From the NCBI RefSeq assembly GCF_001937665.1, contig NZ_MSKL01000008.1:36123-100122 (forward strand): 64,000 nt of DNA, given 5' to 3'. The stretch's first letter is position 1, and every line of letters begins with the position of its first letter. The notes under the pieces were generated by a model that was not told the DNA's origin, searched no databases, and was given only the letters and a program-made list of their open reading frames with translations. Below, piece after piece: positions 24,548-34,979 of this stretch. The translations under genes and the position numbers were made by a program. Source of the stretch: Actinomyces oris (GTDB lineage Bacteria; Actinomycetota; Actinomycetes; Actinomycetales; Actinomycetaceae).

Positions 24548-25618
24548 ATGAACGCTTCCGGCCGGATCCTGGCGCACCTCTCGGTGCTCGGCGCGCTCAG
24601 TATGTCGGGGATGACGGCTGCTCTTCCCGTCCACGCTGACGAGACCTCGCCGGCCCCCTCCCCAAAGTCCACGACGTCCACGACCGCCGAGCTCGCCGCC
24701 CTCCACGAGGCGCCCTGGGACCGCAGAGGAGACTTCATCCTGTCTCCGAGCGCCTCTCTTGAGGCGCTTTCGGAACTGCCTGAGGACGCTCCGGCCGCCC
24801 GGTCCTGGGCGGAGGGAGGCTCCCGCACCGGCTGGTTCGGCGAGGCGTGGACCGATGTCGACGGTGACGGATGCGACACTCGTAACGAGATCCTGGCCCG
24901 GGACCTGACAGACGCCGACTTCTCGCGTGCCGACGGCGTACAGCCTCGTGAGGAAGGACGTGGCCAGGGTGCGGGCGTGTGCCCGGACGCCACCGTCTGG
25001 GCAGGTGCGCTTCAGGATCCCTACACCGGCAGAAGGATTACCTTCACACGTGGCCAGGAGACCTCAGCGGCTGTTCAGATCGACCATGTGGTGCCGCTGA
25101 ACTACCTTTACGCCCACGGGGCCTGGCAGTGGGATGAACGAACCCGGCTGCTGGCGGCCAACGACCCGCTGAATCTCGTCGCCGTTGAGGGTGAGGCCAA
25201 CCAGGCCAAGGGCGCCTGCGGCCCGGCGAGCTGTCCCGTTGGTTCCACAGAGACCGGGAGCTGGCGTTCTACCGGCCCGGGTGGCTGGTGGCCGGCCAAT
25301 GCCTCCTACCGTTGTATCTACGCACGTCGGTTCGTCTCAGTGGCCGCCGCCTACCGGCTCGGCCTGCCCCAGACCGACAAGGACGCATTGCGTTCCACCC
25401 TGGACGACTGTCTCGCTGGTGGGGACGGAACCGTGTCCCTCCCGGAGCAGGCCACTCGCACCGCCAAGGAGATCGGCTCCGTTGTCTGGCGCAGCCCTGG
25501 CTACTCCGCGCTCACGGCCTTCGGCGCCCTGGTGCTGGGGTGGGGGCTCATCCTTCGAGGCCGTCGCCGAGGGCGTAGAGCTTCACGGCGTCGAAGCCGT
25601 TCCATGTCCCGCTACTGA
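24548..25618 (+). CDS. Secreted, membrane-anchored HNH (DUF1524-like) nuclease-type protein
   Basis: 356 aa. The N-terminus is a Sec signal peptide (about 1-33, ending PVHA). The central part has DVDGDGCDTRNEILARDL (about 101-118), QIDHVVPLNYLY (about 178-189) and NDPLNLVAVEGEANQAKG (about 206-223): the DH and the two Asn of the beta-beta-alpha metal HNH motif seen in DUF1524/GmrSD-C and in many exported actinobacterial HNH proteins. The C-terminus has one hydrophobic helix (about 318-336) and a run of Arg/Ser, suggesting an anchor with the nuclease outside. Function is inferred as extracellular DNA degradation for nutrition, defence or competition. No immunity gene is obvious next to it. Confidence 0.78.
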   Translation: MNASGRILAHLSVLGALSMSGMTAALPVHADETSPAPSPKSTTSTTAELAALHEAPWDRRGDFILSPSASLEALSELPEDAPAARSWAEGGSRTGWFGEAWTDVDGDGCDTRNEILARDLTDADFSRADGVQPREEGRGQGAGVCPDATVWAGALQDPYTGRRITFTRGQETSAAVQIDHVVPLNYLYAHGAWQWDERTRLLAANDPLNLVAVEGEANQAKGACGPASCPVGSTETGSWRSTGPGGWWPANASYRCIYARRFVSVAAAYRLGLPQTDKDALRSTLDDCLAGGDGTVSLPEQATRTAKEIGSVVWRSPGYSALTAFGALVLGWGLILRGRRRGRRASRRRSRSMSRY

Positions 25619-25628
25619 GCCTCTTGCC

Positions 25629-25634
25629 TAGGAT
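25629..25634 (+). promoter_or_regulatory. Putative -10 of leaderless S4-protein gene
   Basis: TAGGAT ends six bases before ATG 25641. It lies within 11-16 bases after the HNH stop, so the S4 gene could have its own start although it follows closely. Confidence 0.33.
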
Positions 25635-25640
25635 GCCGTC

Positions 25641-26078
25641 ATGGCAGCTCATCCTGGTTCCATGCCCGGCGGCGACAGCGCCCCAAGCGCCCCGGCGTCG
25701 GCTCGCATCGACGTCTGGCTGTGGAGCGTGCGGCAGATCAAGTCCCGCTCGGCCGCGACGAGCGCTTGCAAGGCAGGGCACGTGCGTGTCAACGGAGAGA
25801 CCGCCAAGCCCGCCCAGCACGTCTCGGTGGGAGACGAGGTCCGCTACCGCGTCGATGGGTTCGACCGGCTGCTGACCGTCACTCGGATCCTCACCAAAAG
25901 GGTGGGGGCGCCCATCGCCCGCACCGCGTACATCGACTCCTCTCCCCCTCGCCCGTCCCCTCTGGATGCGCCGGCCGCCGTCATCCGAGATCGCGGTGCG
26001 GGACGGCCCACGAAGAAGGAGCGACGTCAGCTCGACGCCCTCATGGGAGGAGGGCGCCATCAGGACGACCGCTTCTGA
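25641..26078 (+). CDS. S4-domain RNA-binding protein, Hsp15/RqcP-like
   Basis: 145 aa. An S4 domain occupies about 22-75: RIDVWLWSVRQIKSRSAATS, GHVRVNGETAKPAQHVSVGD, DEVRYRV. The C-terminal tail is basic (RPTKKERRQLDAL), as in Hsp15 proteins. Relatives bind stalled 50S subunits carrying nascent peptide and help ribosome rescue. The ATG at 25641 gives a 20-residue Pro/Ser-rich lead. It precedes tRNA-Pro on the same strand by about 100 bases. Confidence 0.88.
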   Translation: MAAHPGSMPGGDSAPSAPASARIDVWLWSVRQIKSRSAATSACKAGHVRVNGETAKPAQHVSVGDEVRYRVDGFDRLLTVTRILTKRVGAPIARTAYIDSSPPRPSPLDAPAAVIRDRGAGRPTKKERRQLDALMGGGRHQDDRF

Positions 26079-26178
26079 TGCGCTGGGGTGAGCGGCCTCA
26101 CCGCCAGCAGATTTCTGAAGGAGCGGTCCGATGGGTTAAGGTTCTGCTCGTTGCAAGCGGCCCTCTGCCGCGAGCCAA

Positions 26179-26255
<77 letters not shown>

Positions 26256-26263
26256 GCATGAAG

Positions 26264-26296
26264 ATCCGCACCCTCCCAAGAGGGTGCGGATTTTTT
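26264..26296 (+). terminator. Rho-independent terminator of tRNA-Pro
   Basis: ATCCGCACCCT (26264-26274) and AGGGTGCGGAT (26281-26291) form a perfect 11-base-pair stem with a six-base loop, followed by five further T. Confidence 0.93.
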
Positions 26297-26729
26297 CGGT
26301 GATAGTGCGTTGACAGCAGCGCTCCCACATTCTTCCGACATTAACCTTATCAACACCATTCACATTTGCACCCTCTATAACAACCATGAGGTCTATTTAG
26401 ATTTCCGACCCTTCATGAGAATCCACCACCCTTAATCACGATCAAGTAAACGTTGCAATGACGCCACTCACACCTCCCATCCACTACCTGTCCCCACTTT
26501 TCATCGGTATCTGAAGACGAAAGAACTACCCCTCATGGTTGACCACCCGATTCAGCCGCACGATGAATTCGGTCAGAAAAGTCACAGCCTAATAACATGC
26601 ATGGCTGGCGCGACTGTGGTTGAGTGAACACCGACATCAAGGGTGTCTCACAGCATCCTGCGCATCGACTCATAACCGTTTGCGCAAATCAGACTGTGTT
26701 CTCACATTCCCGATCAGAGAGAACGACAC
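26297..26729. other. AT-richer gene-free region upstream of the CAP protein
   Basis: About 430 bases with no supportable gene and visibly lower GC than the rest of the window, especially 26310-26620. A possible promoter for the CAP gene is TTGCGC (26680-26685), 17 bases, CACATT (26703-26708). No repeat, tRNA or riboswitch was recognised. It may be an enlarged regulatory region for a surface protein. Confidence 0.4.
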
Positions 26730-27704
26730 ATGAACATCAAGCGCGTCATCGCCGCAGCTGCGCTCACCGTCGTGCCGCTGACCGCCTCCTCTGCCGCACT
26801 GGCCGCTCCGGCCGCTCCGGCCGCTCCTCAGGGGGCGCCGGCCGCTGCCGCCGCGGTTTCCGCCCAGGTGACCACGGAAGGGTCCCAGTACGCCAACACC
26901 GTCCTGAACAAGGTCAACGAGCTGCGCAGCAGCCTGGGCCTTCAGCCCGTGACCCGGTACCAGGAGCTGGACTCCGTCGCACAGGACTGGTCCGAGCAGC
27001 AGGCGGCCGCCAACAACATGAGTCACCGCCCCGACTTCACGTCGGCCTACCCGGCGGGTTGGACCACCGGCTCTGAGAACGTGGCCTGGCGTACCGCGGG
27101 TGGCGACACCGGCGCGCTGATCTTCGACCAGTGGCTCAACTCCCCCGGCCACTACAAGAACATGACGGACCCGAACGTCAACTCCATCGGCATCGGATTC
27201 GCCCAGACCTCGGACGGCAAGTGGTACGCCACTCAGAACTTCGCCGCCTACAACGTCAGCAACACGACGCTGACCCAGACGACCAGCACAACCAGCAACA
27301 CCACCACGACGACCACTAACACCACGACGACGACGACGAACGACACCCCTCCGTCGGACACCCCGGCCCCGCAGCCGACCCCGGAGACCACGTCGTCGAC
27401 GCCGACCACTGAGACGACTCCTGCGGCTCCGGTCGCTCCTCCGGCGACCGAGACCACCGCCCCCGCGGCCACCCCGACGCCGTCCGCTCCGGCCACCACG
27501 ACCACCAAGGCCACCACTAAGACCGTCACGGCCACCGGCACCCCGGCCAAGCCGTCCTCGACTCCCGCGGTCGCGGCTCCTCGCACCACCCCGACGAAGT
27601 CCGCGCTGGCCACGACTGGTCCGAGCATCGCCGTCGCAGTCGCCGCCGCCGGCCTGCTCGGCACCGGTGCCTTCCTCGTCATGCGTCGCCGCCAGGCCAG
27701 CTGA
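26730..27704 (+). CDS. Secreted CAP-domain protein with sortase-type cell-wall anchor
   Basis: 324 aa. Signal peptide at about 1-28 (AxA site near ALAA), then an Ala/Pro-rich spacer. The CAP/SCP domain spans about 50-172 with the cleft residues in MSHRPDF, SENVAWR, IFDQWLNSPGHYKNM and IGIGFAQ. A Thr/Pro-rich stalk of about 110 residues (172-285) follows, then a sorting signal: LATTG near 291-295, a hydrophobic helix and RRRQ at the end. LATTG resembles the LAxTG signals of class E sortases. The protein should be displayed on the cell wall. The biochemical activity of bacterial CAP domains is mostly unknown. Confidence 0.92.
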   Translation: MNIKRVIAAAALTVVPLTASSAALAAPAAPAAPQGAPAAAAAVSAQVTTEGSQYANTVLNKVNELRSSLGLQPVTRYQELDSVAQDWSEQQAAANNMSHRPDFTSAYPAGWTTGSENVAWRTAGGDTGALIFDQWLNSPGHYKNMTDPNVNSIGIGFAQTSDGKWYATQNFAAYNVSNTTLTQTTSTTSNTTTTTTNTTTTTTNDTPPSDTPAPQPTPETTSSTPTTETTPAAPVAPPATETTAPAATPTPSAPATTTTKATTKTVTATGTPAKPSSTPAVAAPRTTPTKSALATTGPSIAVAVAAAGLLGTGAFLVMRRRQAS

Positions 27705-27743
27705 CTGAGCTGAAGGCTCCGAGAGAACGCGAGCCGTTTCTCT

Positions 27744-27793
27744 GACGGGCGCCTGTTGGTCCACTGATCGGTGTGGACCAGCAAGCGCCCGTC
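27744..27793 (+). terminator. Terminator after the CAP gene
   Basis: Two 21-base arms (27744-27764 and 27773-27793) pair throughout, with two G-U pairs and an eight-base loop, followed by TTTAC. It lies 39 bases after the stop codon. Confidence 0.88.
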
Positions 27794-27858
27794 TTTACTT
27801 CGGTACTGCTCTACCGCCGTTACCCCCAACGAGGCGTCATCCTTGAGAGGATGAGACC

Positions 27859-28728
27859 GTGAAGCGTCTTCCCCTTGAGCCAGAGCTCCTCGCGCCGCTG
27901 CCCGCGGAGATCGATCTACGCCTCGTCGTCACCGACATGGATGGAACCCTCATTGATGGTCAGGGGCGCGTTCCCACCGGGCTGATCGAGGCAGTGGCGG
28001 ACATGCGAGACGCCGGCGTCGTCTTCGCCCCCGCCTCGGGCAGGCAGCTGGCCAACCTGCGTGCAGTCCTGGGAGCCGCTGTTGACGACTCACCACTCAT
28101 CGCTGAGAACGGCTCCTTCGTCGTCCATGGCAGTGAGGAGATTCATTCCAACACCATCAGTGCCCGGGATGCCGAGGCCGCCATCACCACGACCCGTCAC
28201 CTGGCCAGCTCCGGTTACGACGTCGGCGCTGTTGTGGCCTGCAAGCACTGCGCCTACATCGAGCGCTCCGATGCGGCCTTCCTGGAACAGACCAGGTTGT
28301 ACTACGAGGCACTGGAGATCGTCGAAGACCTCTCCTCCATCCCGCTGGACGAGGTGCTCAAGGTCGCGGTCTTCGACTTCGACGACGTCGAGAACGGTAG
28401 TTCCCAGGCACTGACCGCAGCGGTCCCGCACGTGCAGACCGTCGTCTCCGGGATGCACTGGACGGACATGATGTCGGCTCGGGCCTCGAAAGGGCGCGCC
28501 CTGGCGGCGCTTCAGGTCAGGCTCGGGATCCTTCCGGAGCAGACGGCCGTCTTCGGCGACTACCTCAACGACCTGGATCTCTACGAGCACGCGGACCTGG
28601 GCTTCGCCATGCGCAACGCCCACCCCGGCATCCATGCCGCAGCGGCCTACACGGCACCCTCCAATACCGACGACGGTGTCCTGCGCACGGTCGCAGAGCT
28701 GCTCAGGCGTTCACGGAGGCAAGGCTGA
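27859..28728 (+). CDS. HAD-superfamily hydrolase, Cof type
   Basis: 289 aa cytoplasmic phosphatase. Motif I is VVTDMDGTLIDG (about 24-35), motif II lies in FAPASGRQ near 55-62, motif III Lys is in SKGRALAAL near 212-220, and motif IV is GDYLNDLDLYE near 233-243. The large C2 cap between motifs II and III is typical of the Cof/YbjI group, which dephosphorylates sugar phosphates, nucleotides or FMN. The exact substrate is not predictable. The GTG at 27859 gives a normal start, preceded by GAGAGG. Confidence 0.9.
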   Translation: MKRLPLEPELLAPLPAEIDLRLVVTDMDGTLIDGQGRVPTGLIEAVADMRDAGVVFAPASGRQLANLRAVLGAAVDDSPLIAENGSFVVHGSEEIHSNTISARDAEAAITTTRHLASSGYDVGAVVACKHCAYIERSDAAFLEQTRLYYEALEIVEDLSSIPLDEVLKVAVFDFDDVENGSSQALTAAVPHVQTVVSGMHWTDMMSARASKGRALAALQVRLGILPEQTAVFGDYLNDLDLYEHADLGFAMRNAHPGIHAAAAYTAPSNTDDGVLRTVAELLRRSRRQG

Positions 28729-28734
28729 AACATG

Positions 28735-28772
28735 CGGGACGGCCCCGAACCGGTGAGTCCGAGGCCGTTCCG
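28735..28772. terminator. Possible terminator between convergent HAD and rhodanese genes
   Basis: CGGGACGGCC (28735-28744) and GGCCGTTCCG (28763-28772) form a ten-base-pair stem with one G-U pair and an 18-base loop. It lies in the 61-base gap between convergent genes. Moderate support. Confidence 0.5.
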
Positions 28773-28789
28773 GGAGGTCGTCCACCGGG

Positions 28790-29086
28790 TTACTGGCCCA
28801 GCCACGCCTTCATGCCGCCACTGACGTTGACCAGTTCGCCGGCGTAGCCGGCAGCAATCAGGGCCTCGACCGCCTTGGCGGAGCGCACTCCACCGGCGCA
28901 GATCACCGCGGTGGGCCGGGCCGCATCGAGCTCTCCCATCCGGTCGACCACCTGCCCCAGCGGGATGTTGACTGAACCGGGGATCGCCGTGCGCGCGACC
29001 TCGTCGGGCTCACGTACGTCAAGGACCACCAAGTCCTCCCCCGCATCAAGCCGACGACGCAGCTCATCGACGCTGACTTCCTTCAT
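28790..29086 (-). CDS. Single-domain rhodanese-like sulfurtransferase
   Basis: 98 aa, one rhodanese domain. LVVLDVREPDEVARTAIPGSVNIP (quoted in part: DVREPDE near 22-28) starts the fold, and the active-site Cys is in VICAGGVRSAKA (about 61-72), followed by the conserved GGMKAW near the end. It probably transfers persulfide sulfur (GlpE/PspE-like). The second of two tandem ATG codons (29086) is best spaced from GAGGAGG. Its start abuts or overlaps the GNAT stop, forming an operon with it and, closely upstream, pgi. Confidence 0.88.
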   Translation of the reverse strand: MKEVSVDELRRRLDAGEDLVVLDVREPDEVARTAIPGSVNIPLGQVVDRMGELDAARPTAVICAGGVRSAKAVEALIAAGYAGELVNVSGGMKAWLGQ

Positions 29087-29625
29087 CATGTCCTCCTCAA
29101 AGGTTGTGGATCGCTGACATAACAGAGCATTCGGCTGGCCTCGCCGGGCTCCACGTTCCGAAAACCGTGCCGCTCATAGAAGCGACGGGCATCGGTGTCG
29201 GCCTCGTCGACGCCGAGACGCATCTCGAGCGCGGAGCACAGTCGCACCTGCTCGCGTGCCTGCCCCAGCAGCCGGGAACCGATGCCGCGGCTGCGGCATT
29301 CGGGCTGCACATAGAGGTCCTCCAACTCGGCGACCGGCCCATCGCTGTATGGGGTTGGACGCAGTGTCAGGTACGCGAAGCCCACTGCTCGTGGCTGGTC
29401 AGCACTGCTGTCCTCGGCCAGGAGGACCAGAACATCCTGACGAGTCAGCATCGTCTGGAACCTGCTGGTGAGCTCCTGCACGGAGGGAGTCGGAGCGTCG
29501 AACTCGGTGTTGAAGTCGAACAGGAGCCTTCCGATGCATGGCGCATCCGCTGTGCCTGCCGTACGCACGTGGACGTGCGGTTCTTCTGCATACGGCTCCG
29601 CCGCTGAGTGGCTGCGGTGACGCAT
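29086..29625 (-). CDS. GNAT-family N-acetyltransferase
   Basis: 179 aa. The acetyl-CoA-binding motif A is LEDLYVQPECRSRGIGSRLL (about 109-128) with the RxxGxG/A loop intact; motif B ends with ARRFYERHGF near 154-163. An N-terminal 15-residue tail precedes the fold. The acceptor substrate is unknown. It starts four bases after the pgi stop and overlaps the rhodanese gene, so it belongs to a pgi-GNAT-rhodanese operon. No clear ribosome site is seen, consistent with translational coupling to pgi. Confidence 0.85.
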   Translation of the reverse strand: MRHRSHSAAEPYAEEPHVHVRTAGTADAPCIGRLLFDFNTEFDAPTPSVQELTSRFQTMLTRQDVLVLLAEDSSADQPRAVGFAYLTLRPTPYSDGPVAELEDLYVQPECRSRGIGSRLLGQAREQVRLCSALEMRLGVDEADTDARRFYERHGFRNVEPGEASRMLCYVSDPQPLRRT

Positions 29626-29629
29626 CGGG

Positions 29630-31285
<1,656 letters not shown>

Positions 31286-31291
31286 GGCTAC

Positions 31292-31297
31292 AGTCTA
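31292..31297 (-). promoter_or_regulatory. Putative -10 of leaderless pgi
   Basis: TAGACT ends six bases before ATG 31285, with GTAGCC between and no ribosome site. Confidence 0.42.
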
Positions 31298-31405
31298 TGG
31301 GTGTCACAGCCGCGCGCCACTGTCGGGCGCCAACCGTTCCCGTCCTCATGGAGTCCTGATACGGCATGACGCCATCAAGCAGAGCTCCCCCGAGGCTCGA
31401 GCCCG

Positions 31406-32221
31406 CTACCGGTCACTGAGTACCTGACGATCGCTCATGGTCTGCTGTCGGTACTGGCTCGGTGAGAAGCCCAGAACGCGTCGGAAGTCGGCGGTCAGGT
31501 GGGCGTGGTCCGCGTAGTCGAGCTCGGCGGCCACCTGTGCAACGGTGACGGACGGATCCTCCCGGAGCCGCTGCGCCGCCTCCTGAAGCCGATAGCGTCT
31601 GATCACGGCGAGTGGGGGCAGGCCGATGTACTTCTCACACAGGCGTTGCAGACTTCGGATGGAAAGATCGAGACGTCTCGCCAGCTGATCGACACGCAGA
31701 ACGCTTCTGTCGGAGGCGACGACATCCTCCATCTTGTTGGCTATGAGCGCCGTCGCTTGTGGCGGCCCAGCATGCTGCGCAACCCAGGCCGCCAGCGCAC
31801 TGGCGGCACGTTGTCCGCCCGTCGTCGTGTTCATATCTGCCATAGCACCGGCGACCGCGGCGCTCAGGTCAGGGTCCTCCAGCAAGCGATGGGAGTTCCG
31901 AATCAGGGACGGCGAGCACAGTGCACCCGCCCCCGCCGGCCTGAGAAGGGCCCCGACGGCCCAGCCCCGACCTTCCAGCTCGCGATAGGAGATACTCGTC
32001 GTCGGGCCGTGCAAGGTGATCCCATCCGGCTCGACAACGAGATTACAGGCGGGGAACGGGAGCACTTCCTGCCGATCTCGTTGTCCTGCAGGCAGGTTCC
32101 AACGCGGAATCCAGATCCAGCGGACGCGGTCGGCCAGTGCCTCGGAGACAGGCTCGCGATGAAAGGTCGGAAGCCTGGAGGGGTAGAGGATCCCCCGTTG
32201 ATCAGCGGTCGTCTCGGGCAC
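31406..32221 (-). CDS. AraC-family transcriptional regulator
   Basis: 271 aa. The C-terminal AraC DNA-binding domain (about 165-262) shows both helix-turn-helices: VDQLARRLDLSIRSLQRLC and VTVAQVAAELDYADHAHLT, then FRRVLGFSPSQYR. The N-terminal half resembles the DUF6597 cupin-like sensor domain (FPACNLVVEPDG near 50). The GTG start at 32221 is preceded by AAAGGTGAGGAG. It is divergent from a VOC-family gene with 72 bases between, so that gene is the likely target. The inducer is unknown. Confidence 0.9.
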   Translation of the reverse strand: MPETTADQRGILYPSRLPTFHREPVSEALADRVRWIWIPRWNLPAGQRDRQEVLPFPACNLVVEPDGITLHGPTTSISYRELEGRGWAVGALLRPAGAGALCSPSLIRNSHRLLEDPDLSAAVAGAMADMNTTTGGQRAASALAAWVAQHAGPPQATALIANKMEDVVASDRSVLRVDQLARRLDLSIRSLQRLCEKYIGLPPLAVIRRYRLQEAAQRLREDPSVTVAQVAAELDYADHAHLTADFRRVLGFSPSQYRQQTMSDRQVLSDR

Positions 32222-32280
32222 GGCTCCTCACCTTTCCGGAACTGTCGCGGATCTTCAAGCGGAGGCACCTCCATCGTTCC

Positions 32281-32286
32281 TACAGT
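32281..32286 (+). promoter_or_regulatory. Putative -10 of leaderless VOC gene
   Basis: TACAGT ends seven bases before ATG 32294; identical to the hexamer before the SGNH gene. A GGAGG-CA-CCTCC palindrome lies about 10-20 bases upstream of it. Confidence 0.35.
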
Positions 32287-32293
32287 CGTTGGC

Positions 32294-32806
32294 ATGACTA
32301 CACACAACGTTTCCGGGGCCACTGGACAGTACACGACTGACGGGACTCCGCACGGATTCACCAGCATCACGCCGTTTCTAGCCATTGACGGCGCCGACCG
32401 GGCGCTTCGGTTCTACCGTGACGTCCTCGGGGCGCGCATCGTGGACAGTGTGGAGATGGAGGGGTCGATCGTCCACGCGGAGCTCGACTTCGGTCACGGG
32501 AGGCTCCAGATCGGTGAACCATCTGCCTTGTCCGGCCTGGTTGCGACTCCGCCGGAGGAGCCGGTCAGCTACTCGATCGGCCTGTACTGCCCGGATGTCG
32601 ACACCGCCGTTGAGCGAGCCACTGCCGCCGGAGCGACCTTGCTGGAGTCGCCCGACACCTTCGTGTCCGGGGACAGGTTCGCCTCCATTCGCGATCCCTT
32701 CGGCGTGCGGTGGTCGATCATGACCCGGGTCGAGGACCTGTCCGAGGAGGAGAGCGCCGCCCGTGTTACCGCGTGGGCCAAGGAGCAGACCGCTGCCGGC
32801 GACTGA
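32294..32806 (+). CDS. VOC-family (glyoxalase/PhnB-like) protein
   Basis: 170 aa. A vicinal-oxygen-chelate fold is visible: ITPFLAIDGADRALRFYRDVLGA (start of motif, about 24-46), VHAELDFGHGRLQIGEP, then the second half VDTAVERATAAGATLLESP and RDPFGVRWSIMTRV. Members include glyoxalase I, dioxygenases and antibiotic-binding resistance proteins; PhnB-like proteins of this shape are mostly uncharacterised. The start is ATG 32294; the frame is open far upstream but that part is antisense to the AraC gene. Divergent AraC regulator probably controls it. Confidence 0.88.
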   Translation: MTTHNVSGATGQYTTDGTPHGFTSITPFLAIDGADRALRFYRDVLGARIVDSVEMEGSIVHAELDFGHGRLQIGEPSALSGLVATPPEEPVSYSIGLYCPDVDTAVERATAAGATLLESPDTFVSGDRFASIRDPFGVRWSIMTRVEDLSEEESAARVTAWAKEQTAAGD

Positions 32807-32819
32807 ACGCCTCTGGGGC

Positions 32820-34979
32820 TCAGCGCCGTTGACGCTTCTCGCGTACGCGCACCCCGATCTGGATGGGGGTGCCTGTGAAGCCGAACTCCTCGCGCAGGCG
32901 GCGCTCGATGAAGCGCCGGTATCCGGCGTCGAGGAAACCGGTAGTGAAGATGACGATCCGGGGCGGGGCCACCTGAACCTGGGTGGCGAAGAGGATGCGG
33001 GGCTGCTTGCCGCCGCGCACCGGGTGCGGGGTGGCCGACTGCAGCTGGCCCAGGAATCCGTTGAGCCGGCCCGTGGGCACACGTGTGGTCCAGCCCTCCA
33101 GGGCGGCGTCGAGGGCGCGCACGAGCCGGTTGGTGTGCCATCCGGTCCGGGCGGCCAGGTTGATGTGGGGGGCCCAGGAGACGTGGGCCAGGTCGTGCTC
33201 GACCTCCCACAGAAGCATCTTCTGACGCTCCTCGTCCACCAGGTCCCACTTGTTGTTGACCAGCACCAGGGCGCGGCCGGCGTCGACGGCCTGCTGGACG
33301 ACGCGTACGTCCTGCTCACTGATCGGCTCGGAGGCGTCCAGGAGGACGACGGCGACCTCGGCCTTGTCGATGGCGCCCTGCGTGCGCAGCACCGCGTAGT
33401 AGTCGGCGCCCCGTGACTGCTTGACGCGCCGGCGGATCCCTGCGGTGTCGACGAAGACCCACTGACGCCCGTCGAGCTCAATGATCTCGTCGACCGGGTC
33501 ACGGGTGGTGCCCGCGATCTCGTTGACGACGACGCGTTCCCTTCCCGCGATGGAGTTCAGCAGCGAGGACTTGCCGACATTGGGCCGCCCCACGAGGGCG
33601 ATGCGGTGCAGGTCCCCCTCCGGCGCCGCAGAGGCCACGGCGGAGACCTCCGGGAGGATCTCCATGACGGCGTCGAGGACTTCGCCGCTACCCCGGCCGT
33701 GCAGGGCCGAGACCGGGAAGGGCTCGCCCAACCCCAGGTTCCACAGAGCAGCGGCGTCCCCCTCCTGCGCCGGGGAGTCGACCTTGTTGGCGGCCAGGAC
33801 CACCGGCTTGCCGCTGCGACGCAGCATCCGCACCACGCGGGCGTCGGTCTCGGTGATGCCGACCTGGGCGTCGACGACGAGCAGGACGGCGTCGGCCATC
33901 TCGACGGCGACCTCGGCCTGGGTGGCCACGGCGGCGTCGAGGCCGGCCACGTCCACCTCCCAGCCGCCGGTGTCGACGATGGTGAAGCGGCGCCCGGCCC
34001 ACTCCGCCGGGTAGGAGACCCGGTCGCGGGTGACACCGGGGGTGTCCTGGACGACGGCCTCGCGACGCCCCAGGACCCGGTTGACCAGCGTCGACTTGCC
34101 CACGTTGGGCCGGCCGACGACGGCCAGGACCGGCAGTCCGGGCTCGACGCTGTCACCGGTGGGCAGGCCCCCGTCGGCCTCCAGGAGGGCGAGGTCCTCC
34201 TCATCGAGCTCGTAGTCGGCCAGTCCGGCGCGCATGGCCTGGGCCCGCAGGTCCTCCTCGGCGTCCCGCTGGGCAGCGGCGTCAGCGGCCTCCTCCACCA
34301 GGTCCAGGACCCGTTCGACGGACTGCTCCAGGGTCATCTCCGAGGTGTCCACCAGGGTGACGCCCTCGGGTGCGGTGAGGAACTGGGAGACCGTGGCGTC
34401 ATCACGGTCGCGGCGCACCACCTGGTCGCGCAGGGCTGCGGCGTCGATCTGCTCGCCTGCGGCCTCCAGGTCCCCGGCGCGGCGTGCCAGACGGGCCTCC
34501 TCCGAGGCGGTCACCAGCAGACGGGCATCGGCGTCCGGCGCTATGACGGTGGTGATGTCCCGCCCCTCGGCCACGATGCCGGCGCCCTCGGAGAAGGCCC
34601 CAGTGTGCCCGGTCGCCTCGAAGCGGATGATCTCGCGCTGGCGGCGCGCCAGCTCGGCGCGCACCTCGAGGTTGGTGGCGACCTTGGAGACGACTGTGGC
34701 GATGTGCGGGTCGCGGATCGCGGTCGATACATCCGTTCCGTCCACGGTGAAGGTGGGGTGCTCGGGATCCAGACCCATGTGCAGCGGCATCGCGGCGACG
34801 GCCTCGGCGGCGGCGGCCCCATCGTCCAGGTCGACGCCCTCGTGCTCGCACCACCAGGCGGCGGCCCGGTACATGGCACCGGTGTCCAGGTAGGCCAGTC
34901 CCAGCTCGGCGGCGACGCGCCGGGAGACGGTGGACTTGCCCGATCCGCTTGGTCCGTCGATCGCAACGACGATTCCCAT
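32820..34979 (-). CDS. cmk-der: Fused cytidylate kinase-GTPase Der (EngA)
   Basis: 719 aa. Residues about 1-230 are CMP kinase: P-loop [12 protein letters not shown] (about 6-17) and [10 protein letters not shown] (about 29-38). After an acidic linker (about 230-280) comes Der with two GTPase domains: G1 [12 protein letters not shown] (near 288) and [12 protein letters not shown] (near 465), with NKVD and NKWD guanine-specificity motifs, and a C-terminal KH-like domain ending in basic residues. CMK makes CDP from CMP; Der acts in 50S assembly. In mycobacteria cmk and engA are adjacent separate genes. ATG 34979 is preceded by GAGGG. No frameshift is seen at the junction. Confidence 0.95.
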   Translation of the reverse strand: MGIVVAIDGPSGSGKSTVSRRVAAELGLAYLDTGAMYRAAAWWCEHEGVDLDDGAAAAEAVAAMPLHMGLDPEHPTFTVDGTDVSTAIRDPHIATVVSKVATNLEVRAELARRQREIIRFEATGHTGAFSEGAGIVAEGRDITTVIAPDADARLLVTASEEARLARRAGDLEAAGEQIDAAALRDQVVRRDRDDATVSQFLTAPEGVTLVDTSEMTLEQSVERVLDLVEEAADAAAQRDAEEDLRAQAMRAGLADYELDEEDLALLEADGGLPTGDSVEPGLPVLAVVGRPNVGKSTLVNRVLGRREAVVQDTPGVTRDRVSYPAEWAGRRFTIVDTGGWEVDVAGLDAAVATQAEVAVEMADAVLLVVDAQVGITETDARVVRMLRRSGKPVVLAANKVDSPAQEGDAAALWNLGLGEPFPVSALHGRGSGEVLDAVMEILPEVSAVASAAPEGDLHRIALVGRPNVGKSSLLNSIAGRERVVVNEIAGTTRDPVDEIIELDGRQWVFVDTAGIRRRVKQSRGADYYAVLRTQGAIDKAEVAVVLLDASEPISEQDVRVVQQAVDAGRALVLVNNKWDLVDEERQKMLLWEVEHDLAHVSWAPHINLAARTGWHTNRLVRALDAALEGWTTRVPTGRLNGFLGQLQSATPHPVRGGKQPRILFATQVQVAPPRIVIFTTGFLDAGYRRFIERRLREEFGFTGTPIQIGVRVREKRQRR

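Noticed and set aside
26297..26729. Possible genomic island or att site next to tRNA-Pro
   Set aside because: No repeat of the tRNA 3' end, integrase or mobility gene is visible; only the base composition differs.
27270..27560. Repetitive ACC/ACG tract, considered as a repeat array or CRISPR-like sequence
   Set aside because: It is the in-frame Thr/Pro stalk of the CAP protein with irregular units and no spacers.
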